A stretch of 64,000 bases of DNA from DMER64 sp049652385 (GCA_049652385.1 JBASDX010000005.1:1-64000), one strand, 5' to 3'. Positions 36,557 to 45,758 are shown, counted from the first letter of the stretch. The notes: generated by a model from the letters alone, not told the origin. A program made the numbers and translations.

Positions 36557-38320
36557 ATGCAAACACAAACCACCGGTGAAGTAAGGGGCATCATTGCCAA
36601 CCTGGTTACCATTGAAGTAGACGGACCGGTTGCTCAAAACGAAATTTGTTTCATCCATCTGGGAAACACGCAACTGATGGCAGAAGTCATCAAAGTGACA
36701 GGCAAGCATGCCTCGGCACAAGTCTTTGAAAGCACAAGAGGACTGCGCGTAGGAGATTACGTGACCTTTGCAGGCCATATGCTGGAAGTACAACTGGGAC
36801 CCGGCTTGCTGTCAAGTAATTACGACGGGCTTCAGAACAACCTGGCCACCATGGAAGGCGTATTTCTAAAAAAAGGAGAATACACCGATCCTCTGGACAG
36901 AGAAAAAATGTGGGATTTCAAACCTTTGGCACGTACCGGCGATACCGTCACAGCCGGAGATTGGCTGGGAGAAGTCATGGAAGGTTGGCTGGTCCACCGC
37001 ATCATGGTACCCTTTACCATGACGGACACCTACACCGTTGAAAGGATTATAGTAGAGGGATCGTATACGGTAGATGAAACCGTCGCCGTACTAAAAGACG
37101 AAAAAGGCAACAGCCTCCCCGTAACCATGGTACAACGCTGGCCTGTCAAGCGCCCCATTACGTCTTACAAAGAAAAGCCAAGACCTTATAAAGTGATGGA
37201 AACGGGTGTACGGACAATCGACACCTTTAACCCCATTGCCGAAGGAGGAACAGGGTTTATCCCCGGACCTTTTGGCAGCGGAAAGACTGTCTTGCAACAT
37301 GCTTTGGCAAAACAAGCCGAAGCCGATATCATTGTCGTCGCAGCTTGTGGTGAACGCGCAAACGAAGTGGTTGAGATATTTACCGAATTTCCCAGGCTCA
37401 TTGACGCCCGTACAGGCCGTCACCTGATGGAACGTACAACCATCATCTGTAACACTTCCAACATGCCTGTGGCAGCCCGTGAGGCATCTGTTTATACCGC
37501 CATTACCATTTGTGAGTATTACCGGGCCATGGGACACCGCGCCCTGATGCTGGCAGACTCTACTTCCCGATGGGCTCAAGCCCTGAGGGAAATGAGTAAC
37601 CGTATGGAAGAGTTGCCCGGACAGGATGCTTTCCCCATGGACCTGCCGGCCATCATCTCCAATTTTTATTCCCGCGCAGGTATTGTTACTCTGAACAACG
37701 GAAAAACAGGATCGGTTACCATTATCGGTACCGTATCTCCTGCCGGAGGTAACCTTAAGGAACCTGTTACTGAGTCCACACAAAAAGCCACCCGCTGTTT
37801 TTATGCCTTGTCGCAAAACCGGGCAGACAGGAAGCGTTACCCTGCCATTGACCCCATGGACAGCTATTCCAAATATTTGGAATACCCGGAGATCATGAAG
37901 TATTATAACGAAAAAGTCGGACCTGAATGGATTGGCAAAATCCTGGAAGGTAAGAACTACGTACGGCGTGGAAAAGAAGCATACGAACAGATTAATATCC
38001 TGGGAGACGACGGCGTTCCCCTGGATTACCACATCAGTTACTGGAAATCTGAGCTCATCGATTTCATCATCCTGCAACAGGATGCCTTTGATGCTATTGA
38101 CGCTTCCACACCCATGGATCGTCAGGTATACATGTACTCCAAAGTCATTGACATATGCCGTATGCCAATTGCTTTTGAAGATTTTGAAGAATGCGCGGCT
38201 TTTTTCAAAAAACTGATCAACCTGTTCCGGCAGATGAATTATCAGGAATTTCATTCCGATGATTTTAAACGTTATGAAACCGAAATTGAAGAACACCTGA
38301 CCCAAAAGGTTCAGGCTTAA
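36557..38320 (+). CDS. V/A-type ATPase catalytic subunit A
   Basis: A 587-aa catalytic subunit with the Walker A motif GPFGSGKTV (about residue 237), the bulge domain typical of A subunits (about 110-190), and Walker B in HRALMLADSTSRWA. It hydrolyses or makes ATP in the A3B3 head. Length and domains are normal. Confidence 0.96.
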   Translation: MQTQTTGEVRGIIANLVTIEVDGPVAQNEICFIHLGNTQLMAEVIKVTGKHASAQVFESTRGLRVGDYVTFAGHMLEVQLGPGLLSSNYDGLQNNLATMEGVFLKKGEYTDPLDREKMWDFKPLARTGDTVTAGDWLGEVMEGWLVHRIMVPFTMTDTYTVERIIVEGSYTVDETVAVLKDEKGNSLPVTMVQRWPVKRPITSYKEKPRPYKVMETGVRTIDTFNPIAEGGTGFIPGPFGSGKTVLQHALAKQAEADIIVVAACGERANEVVEIFTEFPRLIDARTGRHLMERTTIICNTSNMPVAAREASVYTAITICEYYRAMGHRALMLADSTSRWAQALREMSNRMEELPGQDAFPMDLPAIISNFYSRAGIVTLNNGKTGSVTIIGTVSPAGGNLKEPVTESTQKATRCFYALSQNRADRKRYPAIDPMDSYSKYLEYPEIMKYYNEKVGPEWIGKILEGKNYVRRGKEAYEQINILGDDGVPLDYHISYWKSELIDFIILQQDAFDAIDASTPMDRQVYMYSKVIDICRMPIAFEDFEECAAFFKKLINLFRQMNYQEFHSDDFKRYETEIEEHLTQKVQA

Positions 38321-38331
38321 TATAATAAGAT

Positions 38332-39654
38332 ATGGCACAAGCTTTTCAACGTATATATACCCGACTGGAAGGTATAACCAAGGCTACCGTTGTTTTAAAC
38401 GCCCAACGTGTGATGAACGATGAACTGGCCACCGTAGACGGACGCCTGTCACAAGTAGTGAAGATTAGCGGAGACCGTGTAACTTTACAGGTTTTTGGAG
38501 GTACTGAAGGAATTGCCACCAATTCCGAAGTTGTTTTCTTTGGAGGATCTCCTTCGCTTAATGTCAGTGATGATTTGTCAGGTCGTTTCTTCGACGCCTA
38601 CGGACGTCCCATTGACGGAGGACCCGAAGTGGAAGGAGATAACCGTGAGATTGGAGGCCCATCGGTCAATCCCTTCAGAAGGATGCAGCCTTCTCAGCTT
38701 ATACCTACGGGAATAGCCGGTATAGACTTGAATAACACACTGGTATCGGGGCAAAAAATACCTTTTTTTGCAGACCCCGACCAGCCTTACAACCAGGTTA
38801 TGGCTACCGTCGCCCTGAGAGCCGACGTGGATAAGATCATCCTTGGCGGTATGGGACTTACGAACGATGATTACCTGTTTTTCCGTCAGTCATTTGAAAA
38901 TGCAGGAAAACTCTCCAAAATCATCAGCTTTGTAAATACCACAGATGATCCCCCGGTAGAACGCCTGCTTATCCCCGATATGGCATTGACCGCTGCCGAA
39001 TATTTTGCGGTGGATAAAAACGAAAAAGTATTGGTATTGCTTACAGACATGACGCTCTACGCAGATGCTTTAAGTATTGTGAGCAACCGAATGGACCAGA
39101 TTCCGTCCAAAGACTCCATGCCCGGTTCTCTGTATTCAGATTTGGCTAAGATTTATGAAAAAGCCGTTCTGCTGCCTTCCGGCGGGTCCATTACCATTAT
39201 TGCCGTCACAACGCTTAGCGGCGGTGATATTACCCACGCCATCCCGGACAACACCGGCTATATTACAGAAGGTCAGCTTTTCTTGCGTCACGATACAGAT
39301 ACCGGTAAAGTGATTGTGGACCCCTTCCGCTCACTGTCACGCCTGAAACAGCTGGTGATTGGAAAACAGACCCGCGAAGATCACAACCAGGTTATGAATA
39401 CAGCCATCCGGCTGTATGCAGATGCTGCAGACGCCAAGACAAAACTGGAAAATGGTTTTGATCTGAGCGATTACGACTTGCGTGCCCTGGATTTTGCGAA
39501 GGAATACTCATTGAAACTGCTTTCCATTGATGTTAATATTAACGTGACCCAGATGTTGGAACGTGCCTGGGAACTTTTTGCTAAATATTTTAGTAAGGAA
39601 GAAGTCAGCATCCGTGAAGATCTGGTTAAAAAATACTGGCCGGAACAGGCATAA
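38332..39654 (+). CDS. V/A-type ATPase subunit B
   Basis: A 440-aa non-catalytic nucleotide-binding-fold subunit of the A3B3 head. It lacks a canonical Walker A motif, as expected (SGQKIPFFADPDQPYNQ in that place). The conserved RMDQIPSKDSMPGSLYSDLAKIYE is present. It lies 11 bp after subunit A and 11 bp before D. Subunit F is often found between B and D in other operons and is absent here. Confidence 0.95.
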   Translation: MAQAFQRIYTRLEGITKATVVLNAQRVMNDELATVDGRLSQVVKISGDRVTLQVFGGTEGIATNSEVVFFGGSPSLNVSDDLSGRFFDAYGRPIDGGPEVEGDNREIGGPSVNPFRRMQPSQLIPTGIAGIDLNNTLVSGQKIPFFADPDQPYNQVMATVALRADVDKIILGGMGLTNDDYLFFRQSFENAGKLSKIISFVNTTDDPPVERLLIPDMALTAAEYFAVDKNEKVLVLLTDMTLYADALSIVSNRMDQIPSKDSMPGSLYSDLAKIYEKAVLLPSGGSITIIAVTTLSGGDITHAIPDNTGYITEGQLFLRHDTDTGKVIVDPFRSLSRLKQLVIGKQTREDHNQVMNTAIRLYADAADAKTKLENGFDLSDYDLRALDFAKEYSLKLLSIDVNINVTQMLERAWELFAKYFSKEEVSIREDLVKKYWPEQA

Positions 39655-39665
39655 AAAAAAACAAC

Positions 39666-40268
39666 ATGGCCATTAAATACCAGTTTAACAAAACGTCCCT
39701 GCATAATCTCGGGAAACAGCTCAAAATAAGGCAGAGAGCCCTCCCTACGCTGAAAAACAAAGAAAGTGCCCTGCGTATGGAAGTAAAACGTGCCAAAGAG
39801 CGGTCCGACGAGTTGCTGGAAAAACTGGACAAATCCTTGTCTTCCTACAGGAACATGGCTGCCTTATGGAATGAGTTTACCCCGGGGCTGATTGCCGTTA
39901 AAGATGTGGAACTTGATACGGTCAAAATTGCCGGTATAAAAACCCCTGCCCTCAAAGAAGTGCTATTTGAAGTAAAACCTTTCTCGCTTTTTGCTGAACC
40001 CCAGTGGTATGCCCAGGGGGTTCAGATCCTGCAAGAGCTCGCAAAGCTTGGGATAGAAAGTGAAATTTATCTGCAGAAGAAGAATATGCTGGATTTTGCA
40101 CGTAAGAAAACTACACAAAAAGTAAATCTTTACGAAAAGGTTCAAATTCCCGGGTACGAAGAAGCCATTCTTAAAATCAAACGGTTTTTAGAAGACGAGG
40201 AAACGCTGTCCAAAGCCAGTCAGAAAATTGTTAAAACACGTAAACAGAACGAGGAGGAACTGCTATGA
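39666..40268 (+). CDS. V/A-type ATPase subunit D (central shaft)
   Basis: A 200-aa protein with two long antiparallel helices at the ends (NKTSLHNLGKQLKIRQRALPTLKNKESALRME split across the N-terminal helix; KIVKTRKQNEEEL at the C-terminus). It forms the rotating shaft. The stop overlaps the start of subunit I by 4 bp. Confidence 0.93.
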   Translation: MAIKYQFNKTSLHNLGKQLKIRQRALPTLKNKESALRMEVKRAKERSDELLEKLDKSLSSYRNMAALWNEFTPGLIAVKDVELDTVKIAGIKTPALKEVLFEVKPFSLFAEPQWYAQGVQILQELAKLGIESEIYLQKKNMLDFARKKTTQKVNLYEKVQIPGYEEAILKIKRFLEDEETLSKASQKIVKTRKQNEEELL

Positions 40269-42061
40269 TTACCAAAATGACAAAGTATTCCTTTGTTTTG
40301 CTTAATGAGCAGACACCCGGCTTTTTAAATAAGTTGCAGGATTTGGGAATGGTTGACATCAACCGCCGGGAAAAAGCGGTGGACCAACATTCCAAGGATC
40401 TTTCAGACAGCCTTTTTCAGATCAATCAGGTCGTAAACAAACTCAGCATAGTTGCCAAAGAAAAAAAGGATAAAAGGACGGAGCCTTATCAGGACCATGG
40501 TGCTTTACTGCTAAAAGAAGCGGAAGAGTTGTTCTCCGCACGGGAAACTCTGAAAACAACCATTTATTCTTTGTCAGAGCAACTGAAAGCAGCAGAGCCG
40601 TGGGGGCCTTTTACCCTGCAGGATGTGGAAAAACTACAGGATATGGGTTTTATTATCCATGCCTATATACAGCCTGCACGCCGTTTCAATCCTGAATGGG
40701 AACAACAATATCCTTTGTTTGTTGTGGAAAAGACAGAGAAACAGATTAGTTTCATAGTTCTGGAAGTACCGGGAGAACCCTATGAATTTCCGGGAAACGA
40801 GGTTGTATTTCCCGCTATTCCATGCAATGTGCTTCAAGAGGAACTTCGTGAAAAAGAAGCTGAACTGCAACGATGCACTGCCCGGTTGGAAATACTTTCA
40901 GAAAACATAGGGGTACTTAAATCCTATGCCAATGAATTGTCATCAAAACTGGATCTTTACCTGGCGGGAGCTTCGGCAGATAAACAGGTGGAAGGCCGTA
41001 TTGATTTATTGACAGGATTCGCTCCCACAGACAGGGCTGCAGAGCTGGAATCTTTCCTGGAAAAGGAAGGTCTGTATTATATATGTACACCTGCAGAAAG
41101 CAGCGACGACCCGCCCATAAAATTGAAGAACTCCTGGTTTTCAAGTCTTTTCGAGCCCATAGGAAAGATGTATATGTTGCCTGTTTACGATGAATTGGAT
41201 CTTACCCCGTTCTTTGCTCCATTCTATATGCTTTTCTTTGGTTTTTGCCTGGGAGACATGGGATACGGGCTCGTGCTGGTACTTATTGGATTATTGGGGC
41301 GGTTTTTCCTTCCAAAGATGAAGGGATACCTTAACCTTATCTTTTTCCTGGGACTTGGATCTATTATCATAGCTGCCCTGCCCGGTGGTTTCTTTGGGAT
41401 GAAAATCTCAGAAATTGCGCCATCGCTTGTAAAAAACCAGGATTTTTTATTCCGGTTCGACGATATGAATATGTTTTGGTTTGCCATACTTTTTGGCTTG
41501 TTCCAAATAGTTTTTGCCCGCATACTTACGGCCGTCGATTCCATGATAAGAAAAGGCTGGCAGCATGGGATGGCTCCCATTGGCTGGGCCATTCTCATTG
41601 TATGGGCGACCATTGCCTATGCATCCACGATGGTGGAGGACCTGAATATGTCAAAACCCGTTTCAACAACCATGCTTGTGGTAAGCATTGCTCTGATTGT
41701 ACTGTTTTCCAAGCCGGAAGGGCCTGTGTACAAGCGTTTGGGAAAGGGTCTCTGGTCCATGTATGATATAACCGGTGTCTTTGGTGATATGCTTTCCTAC
41801 ATACGGCTCTTTGGACTGGGTACCTCGGGAGGCATCCTGGGGCTGGTGGTTAATACCCTCGCAATGAGCCTTGCAGGAGTCCCCTACGTGGGATGGCTGC
41901 TGGCTTTGGTGCTCCTGCTTTTTGGACATACCCTGGTTTTGGGGCTAAGTGCACTCGGTGCTTTTGTGCACCCCATGCGTCTGACTTTTGTGGAATTTTT
42001 CAAAAATGCAGATTTTACCGGTGGGGGACGCGAATACAAACCATTAAAAATAAAAGAATAA
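40265..42061 (+). CDS. V/A-type ATPase subunit I (a-type stator)
   Basis: A 598-aa protein with a cytoplasmic coiled-coil half (about residues 1-310) and a membrane half with seven to eight helices. It provides the ion half-channels against the K ring. Conserved segments include DDPPIKLKNSWFSSLFEPIGKMY, the GDMGYGL motif, and SYIRLFGLGTSGGILGLVVN with the essential arginine of the ion path. The gene is complete and in register with its neighbours. Confidence 0.94.
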   Translation: MITKMTKYSFVLLNEQTPGFLNKLQDLGMVDINRREKAVDQHSKDLSDSLFQINQVVNKLSIVAKEKKDKRTEPYQDHGALLLKEAEELFSARETLKTTIYSLSEQLKAAEPWGPFTLQDVEKLQDMGFIIHAYIQPARRFNPEWEQQYPLFVVEKTEKQISFIVLEVPGEPYEFPGNEVVFPAIPCNVLQEELREKEAELQRCTARLEILSENIGVLKSYANELSSKLDLYLAGASADKQVEGRIDLLTGFAPTDRAAELESFLEKEGLYYICTPAESSDDPPIKLKNSWFSSLFEPIGKMYMLPVYDELDLTPFFAPFYMLFFGFCLGDMGYGLVLVLIGLLGRFFLPKMKGYLNLIFFLGLGSIIIAALPGGFFGMKISEIAPSLVKNQDFLFRFDDMNMFWFAILFGLFQIVFARILTAVDSMIRKGWQHGMAPIGWAILIVWATIAYASTMVEDLNMSKPVSTTMLVVSIALIVLFSKPEGPVYKRLGKGLWSMYDITGVFGDMLSYIRLFGLGTSGGILGLVVNTLAMSLAGVPYVGWLLALVLLLFGHTLVLGLSALGAFVHPMRLTFVEFFKNADFTGGGREYKPLKIKE

Positions 42062-42094
42062 TCAATACAATATTTTAACATTAGTCAACTTATT

Positions 42095-42553
42095 ATGAAC
42101 AATTTACCATTAATTTTAGCCTACGTAGGTATTGCACTTATGTTGATCCCCGCAGGAGTTGGAAGTGCTATAGGAACTGTATTGGCAGGAAATGCCACCG
42201 TATCAGCATTGAAAAAGAATCCAAATATTTTTGGATCTGCAATGATATTGAGCGCTCTGGCTTCAACCCAGGGGCTGTACGGTTTCGCTGCTTTTTTCCT
42301 GAACCTGGGAGCTATTAACAGTTTGAACGGAATACTCACCATGAGTCAGTCATTGGCTGTATTGGCAGCAGGTCTGGCCATGGGAGTTGTGGGTCTTATT
42401 TCAGCCATTAAACAAGCCCAGATAGCCGCCAATGGTGTTGTAGAAATGAGCAACGGACATAACGTATTTGGTAATACTCTGGTATTGGCCGTATTCCCGG
42501 AATTGTACGCTATTCTGGCCTTTGCCTCGTGCTTCCTGGCTATGCCCAGTTAA
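42095..42553 (+). CDS. V/A-type ATPase subunit K (ring proteolipid)
   Basis: A 152-aa proteolipid of two fused hairpins (four helices). The carboxylate is E136 in FPELYAIL. L55, T58, Q59, Y62 (LASTQGLY) and Q107 (IKQAQ) match, with the same spacing, the Na+-ligand set of the Enterococcus hirae ring (L61, T64, Q65, Y68, Q110, E139). I infer a Na+-coupled rotor, which fits the Na+-pumping decarboxylase just upstream. The next gene starts 5 bp later. Confidence 0.93.
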   Translation: MNNLPLILAYVGIALMLIPAGVGSAIGTVLAGNATVSALKKNPNIFGSAMILSALASTQGLYGFAAFFLNLGAINSLNGILTMSQSLAVLAAGLAMGVVGLISAIKQAQIAANGVVEMSNGHNVFGNTLVLAVFPELYAILAFASCFLAMPS

Positions 42554-42557
42554 AACC

Positions 42558-43952
42558 ATGAGTCTTATTACATCCATCTCGGGGATAAGGGGTACCATCG
42601 GCGGACAACCGGGAGTATCCCTTTCTCCTTTGGACATAGTACGTTTTACGTCTGCCTACGCCCGGCTGACAACCAAACACAACCCGGGTAAAAGATGTTC
42701 CGTAGTGGTTGGCCGCGACGCACGTCTTTCCGGTGAAATGGTCAGGCAAATAGTTTGCGGTACGTTGCAAGCCTGTGGTATGGATGTAATAGATATTGGC
42801 CTGGCTTCCACGCCTACTACACAAATGGCCGTACTTTCCCTGCAGGCATGCGGAGGTATTGTGTTGACGGCCAGTCATAATCCAAAAGAATGGAACGCTC
42901 TTAAACTGCTCAATGAAAAAGGAGAATTTCTGGATGTACTGCAAGGGCAGGAAATTCTGGAGATTATCCGGCAGGGTGATTTTACATACGCAGCTGTTGA
43001 CAAACTGGGGCAATACAGTACCATAGACTATACAGACCGGCACATTGAAGCCGTAATCAATCATCCGCTTGTTCATAAAGAAGCCATAACACAAGCCGGT
43101 TATACCGTTGTGGTGGACGGCATCAATTCCGTAGGTGGGATAATCATGCCCAAATTACTGGAAGCACTGGGTGTTACGTGCCACAAAATCCATTGCAATC
43201 CTACGGGAGATTTTGCCCACAATCCGGAACCTTTGCCGGAACACCTCACAGATTTATCGGAAGCAGTCGTTAAAAAAAAGGCGGACTTTGGCATATCTGT
43301 AGATCCGGACGTGGACCGTCTGGCTTTGATATGCGAAGACGGCACTCCATTTGGCGAAGAATACACGCTGGTAGCCTGTGCCGATTACGTTCTGGGAACG
43401 TATGCGGCTTCCCACCCCGGAGAGCCTCTGCATACAGTATCCAACCTGGCTTCTACACGTGCCTTAAAAGACATTACGCTGTTGCACAAAGGAACGTATA
43501 CCTCATCGCCCGTCGGAGAAGCCCACGTAGTTGCCGAGATGAAACGCAGCGGCAGCCTTATAGGTGGAGAAGGCAACGGCGGAATCATACTGCCCTCTCT
43601 GCATTACGGCAGAGACGCCCTGATAGGCACAGCACTCTTTCTCTCCCTGATGGCAGAAAGAAAAACAACCGTAAGCTCACTCAGGGATACATATCCAAAA
43701 TACCACATAAGCAAAAACAGAGCACCGCTTCCCCGGCACATTTCCATACAAACTTTGTTTGACAACCTTAAAGCCGCTTTTCCACAAGCGATTTACGACG
43801 AACGGGATGGATTACGTCTGGACTTTGAAGAAGAAAAAAAATGGGTAAGCCTGCGTGCATCAAATACGGAGCCTATCATGCGTATATACAGTGAGGCTCC
43901 GCTGGTTGCCGATGCAGATGCATTGGCCCGGCTAGTCATGCATTTACTTTGA
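42558..43952 (+). CDS. glmM: Phosphoglucosamine mutase
   Basis: A 464-aa alpha-D-phosphohexomutase that interconverts glucosamine-6-P and glucosamine-1-P for UDP-GlcNAc. The start is the ATG at 42558 (MSLITSISGIRGTIGG); the frame is open further upstream only inside subunit K. The active-site serine is S106 (TASHNPKEWN), Mg2+ binding is DPDVDRL, sugar binding is GGEGNGGI, and phosphate binding is RASNTEPIMRIY. Phosphomannomutase activity cannot be excluded. It trails the V-ATPase operon by 4 bp. Confidence 0.88.
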   Translation: MSLITSISGIRGTIGGQPGVSLSPLDIVRFTSAYARLTTKHNPGKRCSVVVGRDARLSGEMVRQIVCGTLQACGMDVIDIGLASTPTTQMAVLSLQACGGIVLTASHNPKEWNALKLLNEKGEFLDVLQGQEILEIIRQGDFTYAAVDKLGQYSTIDYTDRHIEAVINHPLVHKEAITQAGYTVVVDGINSVGGIIMPKLLEALGVTCHKIHCNPTGDFAHNPEPLPEHLTDLSEAVVKKKADFGISVDPDVDRLALICEDGTPFGEEYTLVACADYVLGTYAASHPGEPLHTVSNLASTRALKDITLLHKGTYTSSPVGEAHVVAEMKRSGSLIGGEGNGGIILPSLHYGRDALIGTALFLSLMAERKTTVSSLRDTYPKYHISKNRAPLPRHISIQTLFDNLKAAFPQAIYDERDGLRLDFEEEKKWVSLRASNTEPIMRIYSEAPLVADADALARLVMHLL

Positions 43953-43959
43953 AAGATAA

Positions 43960-43990
43960 TTTGCCGGGCCCAAAAAAATGTGTACCTTTG
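43960..43990 (+). promoter_or_regulatory. -33/-7 promoter of rpmE2
   Basis: TTTG (43960-43963), a 19-bp spacer and TACCTTTG (43983-43990) form a textbook Bacteroidota promoter, followed by CAGCCCATTA. The same TTTGCAGCCC string follows the putative rRNA promoter at the left edge. The predicted leader is about 33 nt. Confidence 0.75.
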
Positions 43991-44026
43991 CAGCCCATTA
44001 AAACGAAATATTAAAAATACTATACC

Positions 44027-44278
44027 ATGAAAAAAGGAATACACCCGGAAAACTATAGACTGGTCGCATTCAAAGACATGTCCAACGACCATACGTTCAT
44101 TACCCGCTCCTGTGTGAGCACCAAAGAAAACATCACCCTTGACGGGATTGAATATCCTTTGTACAAGCTGGAAATTTCCAACACATCGCATCCTTTCTAC
44201 ACGGGTAAAATGAAGCTGGTTGATACGGCCGGTCGTGTAGATAAATTCAGGAGCCGTTACGGTGAAAGAAAAAAATAA
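44027..44278 (+). CDS. rpmE2: Ribosomal protein bL31, type B
   Basis: An 83-aa large-subunit protein. It begins MKKGIHPENYRLVAFKDMS and lacks the CxxC zinc motifs of the type A protein (only one Cys, in RSCVSTK), which defines the zinc-free C-minus (type B) form. The C-terminus is basic (RSRYGERKK). It has its own strong promoter. The following methyltransferase gene starts inside its last codons. Confidence 0.95.
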   Translation: MKKGIHPENYRLVAFKDMSNDHTFITRSCVSTKENITLDGIEYPLYKLEISNTSHPFYTGKMKLVDTAGRVDKFRSRYGERKK

Positions 44279-45077
44279 GGATATACGGAATACTACGATA
44301 AGCTGTCCCTCCAAGGACGGCTTTTTTGTTGCCGGCCCTGCTGCTTCTCCGCCCGGATCTTTATCGGTAGAGGTGACGGCAGACGGTTCTCCAACGGTAC
44401 GGGGTCCTTATGGAGAAACGTACCATTCCATGAGCGGTGCTCTTTTGGAATCTGCTTACGTGTACAGAGATTGCGGGTTGCAGTATTTCGTGGATAAACA
44501 TACAGCCTCGGGTACACTGCCTTCTTCCATCCATATATTGGAAGCAGGGTTGGGTACGGGATTAAATGCGTTGCTTGCCTGCCAAACGGTATCTGCCCTG
44601 CCCGCTCCTGTGCATTTGTTTTACAGCGCCATAGAAAAATACCCCCTGCAAAAATCAGTAACAGACTTTTTGGAATACCCTGCCCAGGCACATGAAAAAA
44701 ATGTCTTTCACACCATTCATTCCTGTCCCTGGCGAATTCCTTATGACCTGAACAATCGATTTACCTTGCTCAAATACCCCTGTGACATACTGGAATATGA
44801 CTCTTGTGCAGCAGCTGTCCGCAGTGGTGCTGCAGGCTCCGTACCCGAGAAAATTCATGTGGTATTTTACGATTTGTTTTCTCCGGCTGTACAACCGGAA
44901 CTGTGGACAGAAAAAGCCTTGCAGGGCATTATCCCGCATCTTGCATCCGGAGCCGTACTTACGACATACAGTTGTACCGGGTCTTTCAGACGTTTGCTGG
45001 ATAAACTGGGATTTAAAACGGAGCGGCTCCCGGGACCGGGCGCTAAACGTTGCATCCTGAGAGCCGTGTTTATTTAG
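44262..45077 (+). CDS. MnmC-like tRNA methyltransferase domain protein
   Basis: A 271-aa protein similar to the SAM-dependent half of MnmC (DUF752). The SAM motif is ILEAGLGTGLN (about residue 92-102), and the C-terminal VVFYDLFSPAVQPELWTEKAL and LTTYSCTGSFRRLL are conserved. It lacks the FAD-oxidase half, so it probably methylates nm5(s)2U34 in tRNA to the mnm5 form after MnmEG. The start is a GTG inside rpmE2 (17-bp overlap); no ATG lies upstream of the conserved core, so translational coupling is likely. The stop overlaps convergent rubrerythrin by 4 bp. Confidence 0.82.
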   Translation: MKEKNKDIRNTTISCPSKDGFFVAGPAASPPGSLSVEVTADGSPTVRGPYGETYHSMSGALLESAYVYRDCGLQYFVDKHTASGTLPSSIHILEAGLGTGLNALLACQTVSALPAPVHLFYSAIEKYPLQKSVTDFLEYPAQAHEKNVFHTIHSCPWRIPYDLNNRFTLLKYPCDILEYDSCAAAVRSGAAGSVPEKIHVVFYDLFSPAVQPELWTEKALQGIIPHLASGAVLTTYSCTGSFRRLLDKLGFKTERLPGPGAKRCILRAVFI

Positions 45078-45649
45078 TAATTCTCTTTCTTTTCTTCAAA
45101 AAAAGATTTCGGGTGCAAGCAGGCAGGACAGATTTCAGGAGCCTTTTTCCCCTGTGTGATATATCCGCAATTCCTGCATTGCCAGAAAATTTCTTCTTCT
45201 CTGTCAAAGAATTTTCCGGCCTCTACTCTGGCCAATAATTGACGGTAACGTTTTTCATGTTCCACCTCAACCGAAGCGATGGCCAGAAAAGCGGCTGCAA
45301 TTTTTGGAAAACCCTCTTCTGCAGCTATTTTGGCAAACATCGGATACAGCTCTGAATGTTCCTCCAATTCGCCTTCAGCCGCAGCCAGCAGGTTTTCTGC
45401 CGTGGTTCCGATGACGCCGGCAGGATAAGCGGCCGTGATTTCTACCATACCGCCTTCCAAAAATTTAAAAAACCTTTTGGCGTGTTCTTTTTCCTGTTTT
45501 GCGGTTTCTTCAAAAACACCGGCTATTTGCTCAAATCCTTCTTTTCTTGCAGCCGAGGCAAAATACGTATAGCGGCTGCATGCTTGCGATTCTCCGGCAA
45601 AGGCTGCCAGCAGATTTTTTTCTGTCTTAGTTCCTTTCAATGATTTCAT
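45074..45649 (-). CDS. Rubrerythrin
   Basis: A 191-aa peroxide-reducing diiron protein of anaerobes. The ferritin-like four-helix domain (residues 1-140) has the ExxH iron ligands (EKEHAKR, EVEHEKRY), and the C-terminal rubredoxin-like domain has CRNCGY and CPACLHP. It follows tRNA-Arg by 20 bp on the same strand with no promoter visible between, so it is probably part of the DUF177-rpmF-tRNA transcript. Confidence 0.94.
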   Translation of the reverse strand: MKSLKGTKTEKNLLAAFAGESQACSRYTYFASAARKEGFEQIAGVFEETAKQEKEHAKRFFKFLEGGMVEITAAYPAGVIGTTAENLLAAAEGELEEHSELYPMFAKIAAEEGFPKIAAAFLAIASVEVEHEKRYRQLLARVEAGKFFDREEEIFWQCRNCGYITQGKKAPEICPACLHPKSFFEEKKENY

Positions 45650-45669
45650 AGTTATGGGTATTGTTGGAG

Positions 45670-45741
45670 TAGCCCCACCAGGACTCGAACCTGGATCTGA
45701 AGTTTAGGAAACTTCCGTTCTATCCCTTGAACTATAGGGCC
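45670..45741 (-). tRNA. tRNA-Arg (anticodon CCT)
   Basis: A 72-nt cloverleaf on the minus strand: acceptor stem GGCCCTA with TGGGGCT (first pair G-U), D arm GTTC/GAAC, anticodon arm GAAGT-TTCCTAA-ACTTC with anticodon CCT, T arm CCAGG-TTCGAGT-CCTGG, discriminator A. CCA is not encoded. It reads the arginine codon AGG. It lies between rpmF (17 bp) and rubrerythrin (20 bp) in the same direction. Confidence 0.93.
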
Positions 45742-45758
45742 GCACCTAAGGTTTATTT

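Noticed and set aside
37091..38338. 415-codon open frame antisense to V-ATPase subunit A
   Set aside because: The plus-strand frame encodes a complete, highly conserved ATPase subunit. The antisense translation is rich in Cys, His and Phe with no recognisable domain, a codon-bias shadow.
42468..42557. Upstream extension of glmM into subunit K
   Set aside because: The extension lies in another frame of a conserved gene and precedes the family's normal N-terminus at 42558.
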